In this document: positions 5,003 to 6,876 of the stretch, one piece after another | Position numbering within the stretch: position 1 is the first letter of the stretch | How the letters are laid out: each line of letters begins with the position of its first letter | Assembly (NCBI GenBank): GCA_003545125.1 | Contig: DQCI01000237.1 | Location: forward strand, 1 to 6,876 | Source: Paracoccaceae bacterium | Lineage (GTDB): Bacteria; Pseudomonadota; Alphaproteobacteria; Rhodobacterales; Rhodobacteraceae | Direction: 5' to 3' | Length of the DNA stretch: 6,876 nt | Made by a program: the position numbers and the translations under genes | Notes under the pieces: generated by a model | Told to the model about the DNA's origin: nothing | What the model saw: the letters and a program-made list of their open reading frames with translations, nothing else | Databases searched by the model: none

Positions 5003-6277
5003 TCAGCCGTTGTCGCGAAGCACCTGTCCGGCGAGGTAGAGCGAGCCGCAGATCAGGATCCGCGCGGTGGTCTCCCGGGCCGCGGCGGCGCGAACGGCGG
5101 TGTCCAGGTCCGGCGCGGTGCGCGCGTCGTGCCCGGTCTCGCAGGCAATCCGGGCCGTCTCTTCAGCCGGAAGCGTGGCCGGTTCACCGGGAATGGAGAC
5201 GGCGGTGAGGCTTGTCGCCACCTCGGCAAGCGGGCGCAGATAGCCCGCGACATCCTTGGTGTTCAGCATGCCGCAGACGAGGTGGGTCGGACGCGGCGGG
5301 AGCGCGCCGAGCAGCTCGGCGATCTTCTCTCCAGCGGCCGGGTTGTGGCCGCCATCGAGCCAGAGCTCGGCCGGGCCCGCAGCGTCGACCAGCGGGCCGT
5401 GCCGGAGACGTTGCATCCGGGCGGGCCAACGCACCTGCGTCATCGCGGCCGCGCAAGCGTCTTCGCCGAACCCGAGGTGCCTCAGGGCCGCAAGCGCCGC
5501 GCCGGCGTTCTCGACCTGGTGCTTGCCCCTCAGCGCCGGCATCGGCAGGTCGAGCAACCCGGTCTCGTCCTGGAACACGAGGCGTCCGCGTTCCTCCCAG
5601 ACATGCCAGTGTTGCCCATGCGCGATCACCGGTGCGCCCACCCGGGCGGCCACGTCCTCGATCACCTCGAGCGCGTCGTCCGGCTGCGGCCCGACCACGA
5701 CCGGGACCCCGCGTTTGATGATCCCGGCCTTTTCGCGAGCGATCCGGGCGATCGTGTCGCCGAGAAACTGGGTGTGGTCGATGGAGACCGGCGTGATGAT
5801 CGTGAGCGCGGGTCTTTCGATCACGTTGGTCGCATCGAGCCGGCCGCCGAGCCCGACCTCCAGCAAGGTCCAGTCGGCGCGCGTTTCGGCGAACGCGAGC
5901 AAGGCCGCCACGGTGGTGATCTCGAAATAGGTGATACTTTCGCTACCATTCGCGGCCTCGCAGCGGTCGAGCACCTGCGCGAGGTGATCCTCGGTGATGA
6001 GGTCGCCCGCCAAGCGGATGCGTTCGTGGAACCGCGCGAGATGTGGGCTTGTGTAGGCGTGGACGCTTTGCCCCGCCGCTTCGAGCCCGGCGCGGATCAT
6101 CGCCTGGGTCGAGCCCTTGCCGTTGGTGCCCGCGATATGGATCACCGGCGGCAGGCGCCGCTCCGGGTGATCGACGGCCGCGAGCAACCGCCAGACCCGG
6201 TCAAGCGTCAGGTCGATGATCTTGGGATGGAGCGCCATCATCCTTTCGAGGATGCGGTCAGACCCGGCGCGGTTCAC
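5003..6277 (-). CDS. folC: Bifunctional folylpolyglutamate / dihydrofolate synthase
   Basis: This 424-residue cytoplasmic Mur-ligase-like enzyme uses ATP to add glutamate to folates; bacterial FolC usually also joins glutamate to dihydropteroate. The ATP loop is AGTNGKGS at 49-56. It is followed by [14 protein letters not shown] (76-89), [13 protein letters not shown] (117-129), [13 protein letters not shown] (139-151), [11 protein letters not shown] (165-175) and EKAGIIKRG (182-190). The C-terminal domain has [14 protein letters not shown] (249-262), WPARMQ, LDGGHNP (307-313) and the terminal GSLYLAG. All family blocks are present. The start is a GTG sharing four bases (GTGA) with the accD stop, which suggests translational coupling. 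An ATG-ATG pair at 6241/6238 is an alternative start but has no well-spaced ribosome site. The accD-folC order is widely conserved in proteobacteria. Confidence 0.96.
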   Translation of the reverse strand: MNRAGSDRILERMMALHPKIIDLTLDRVWRLLAAVDHPERRLPPVIHIAGTNGKGSTQAMIRAGLEAAGQSVHAYTSPHLARFHERIRLAGDLITEDHLAQVLDRCEAANGSESITYFEITTVAALLAFAETRADWTLLEVGLGGRLDATNVIERPALTIITPVSIDHTQFLGDTIARIAREKAGIIKRGVPVVVGPQPDDALEVIEDVAARVGAPVIAHGQHWHVWEERGRLVFQDETGLLDLPMPALRGKHQVENAGAALAALRHLGFGEDACAAAMTQVRWPARMQRLRHGPLVDAAGPAELWLDGGHNPAAGEKIAELLGALPPRPTHLVCGMLNTKDVAGYLRPLAEVATSLTAVSIPGEPATLPAEETARIACETGHDARTAPDLDTAVRAAAARETTARILICGSLYLAGQVLRDNG

Positions 6278-6876
6278 TCTTTCGCGGCCCCGGCTTCCGG
6301 CTTCGCTTTCGCGTCCGGCTTGGAGGGAGCCTCCCCTTTGGGGACAGGTGCGGTCTCCTTCGGCGCCGGCAGATCGCCCTTCACCGCCGGGCTCTGGCCG
6401 GTGAGCAGGCGCAGGATCGTCACCAGCTCGTCTTTCAGCGCCTTGCGGTGCGTCACCCGGTCGAGCATTCCGTGGTCGAGCAGGTACTCCGCCCGCTGGA
6501 ACCCTTCGGGCAGTTTCTCGCGGATGGTCTGTTCGATCACCCGGGGACCGGCGAAACAGATCAGCGCGTTCGGCTCGGAGATGTGCACATCTCCCAGCAT
6601 CGCGTAGGAGGCGGTGACGCCCCCGGTCGTCGGGTGGGTGAGCACGACAATGTACGGAAGGCCTGCGTCTTTCAGCATCTCGACCGCCACGGTGGTCCGC
6701 GGCATCTGCATGAGGCTGAGAATACCCTCCTGCATCCGCGCACCGCCCGCGGCGGAGAACAGCACAAGCGGGCGTTTCATTGCCACGGCACGCTCGGCTG
6801 CGGCAATGATCGCATTGCCGACATACATGCCCATCGAGCCGCCCATGAACGAGAAATCCTGCGCTGCGGCGACGAT
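6274..6876 (-). CDS. accD: Acetyl-CoA carboxylase carboxyltransferase beta subunit, C-terminal part
   Basis: The last 200 residues of AccD are present; the N terminus, including the zinc-ribbon, lies beyond the right edge. With AccA this subunit moves the carboxyl group from biotin to acetyl-CoA, giving malonyl-CoA for fatty-acid synthesis. Recognisable blocks are [17 protein letters not shown] at the fragment start, [37 protein letters not shown], and [20 protein letters not shown], all close to the E. coli protein. The final 35 residues are a Pro/Lys/Ala/Glu-rich low-complexity tail that looks disordered; AccD tails vary between species. It is the first gene of the accD-folC pair visible here. 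In many alphaproteobacteria trpA lies upstream, which would be just outside the window. Confidence 0.97.
   Translation of the reverse strand: MVAAAQDFSFMGGSMGMYVGNAIIAAAERAVAMKRPLVLFSAAGGARMQEGILSLMQMPRTTVAVEMLKDAGLPYIVVLTHPTTGGVTASYAMLGDVHISEPNALICFAGPRVIEQTIREKLPEGFQRAEYLLDHGMLDRVTHRKALKDELVTILRLLTGQSPAVKGDLPAPKETAPVPKGEAPSKPDAKAKPEAGAAKE

Noticed and set aside
4853..6607. Long plus-strand open frame of 584 codons
   Set aside because: It is antisense to folC and accD, both of which have complete family motifs; its Arg/Pro/Gly-rich product is typical of an antisense shadow in GC-rich DNA.
1..6876. CRISPR arrays, insertion sequences, transposases, phage genes or replication origins
   Set aside because: No spaced direct repeats, terminal inverted repeats, or recognisable mobile or phage protein motifs were seen on either strand.

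Overview
The window is GC-rich chromosomal DNA from an alphaproteobacterium, most likely of the Rhodobacterales type. The pointers are the accD-folC overlap, an alanine dehydrogenase gene divergent from an Lrp/AsnC regulator, the ZapE/AFG1 sequence, and a small Cys-rich secreted protein of a kind common in that class. This placement rests on family resemblance read by eye, not on a search. Most of the content is ordinary housekeeping or catabolic DNA.

Layout, left to right. Positions 73-642 hold a Tat-exported SH3-like domain gene; its first domain is intact, but it stops at 381 and the remains of a second SH3 domain lie downstream in other frames. Positions 643-719 are a tRNA with a CAT anticodon (elongator Met most likely). 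Positions 761-1024 (minus) encode a signal-peptide plus Cys-rich small protein whose frame is broken by one in-frame TGA. Positions 1137-1239 hold three consecutive inverted repeats just beyond the end of ald. Positions 1240-2358 (minus) are ald, with every catalytic residue at its canonical number, divergent from an Lrp-family regulator at 2491-2949. Positions 3056-4141 (plus) are zapE. A clear minus-strand intrinsic terminator at 4157-4191 closes the transcript of a short exported protein at 4278-4733 (minus) that looks like the front half of a rhodanese-like protein. Positions 5003-6277 (minus) are folC, coupled by a GTGA overlap to accD, which runs off the right edge.

How the genes work together. 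Ald deaminates L-alanine to pyruvate, and the divergent Lrp-type protein is the probable alanine-responsive switch. AccD (fatty-acid synthesis) and FolC (folate polyglutamylation) are co-transcribed from a promoter outside the window. ZapE appears to stand alone.

I found no new multi-gene system. The most interesting signal is gene decay or recoding in small exported proteins: a frameshifted SH3 protein and a Cys-rich protein with an internal TGA sit on either side of the tRNA, and a rhodanese-like protein lacking its catalytic half lies 3 kb away. Either these are pseudogenes, or the TGA is read through; the sequence alone favours decay but does not settle it.
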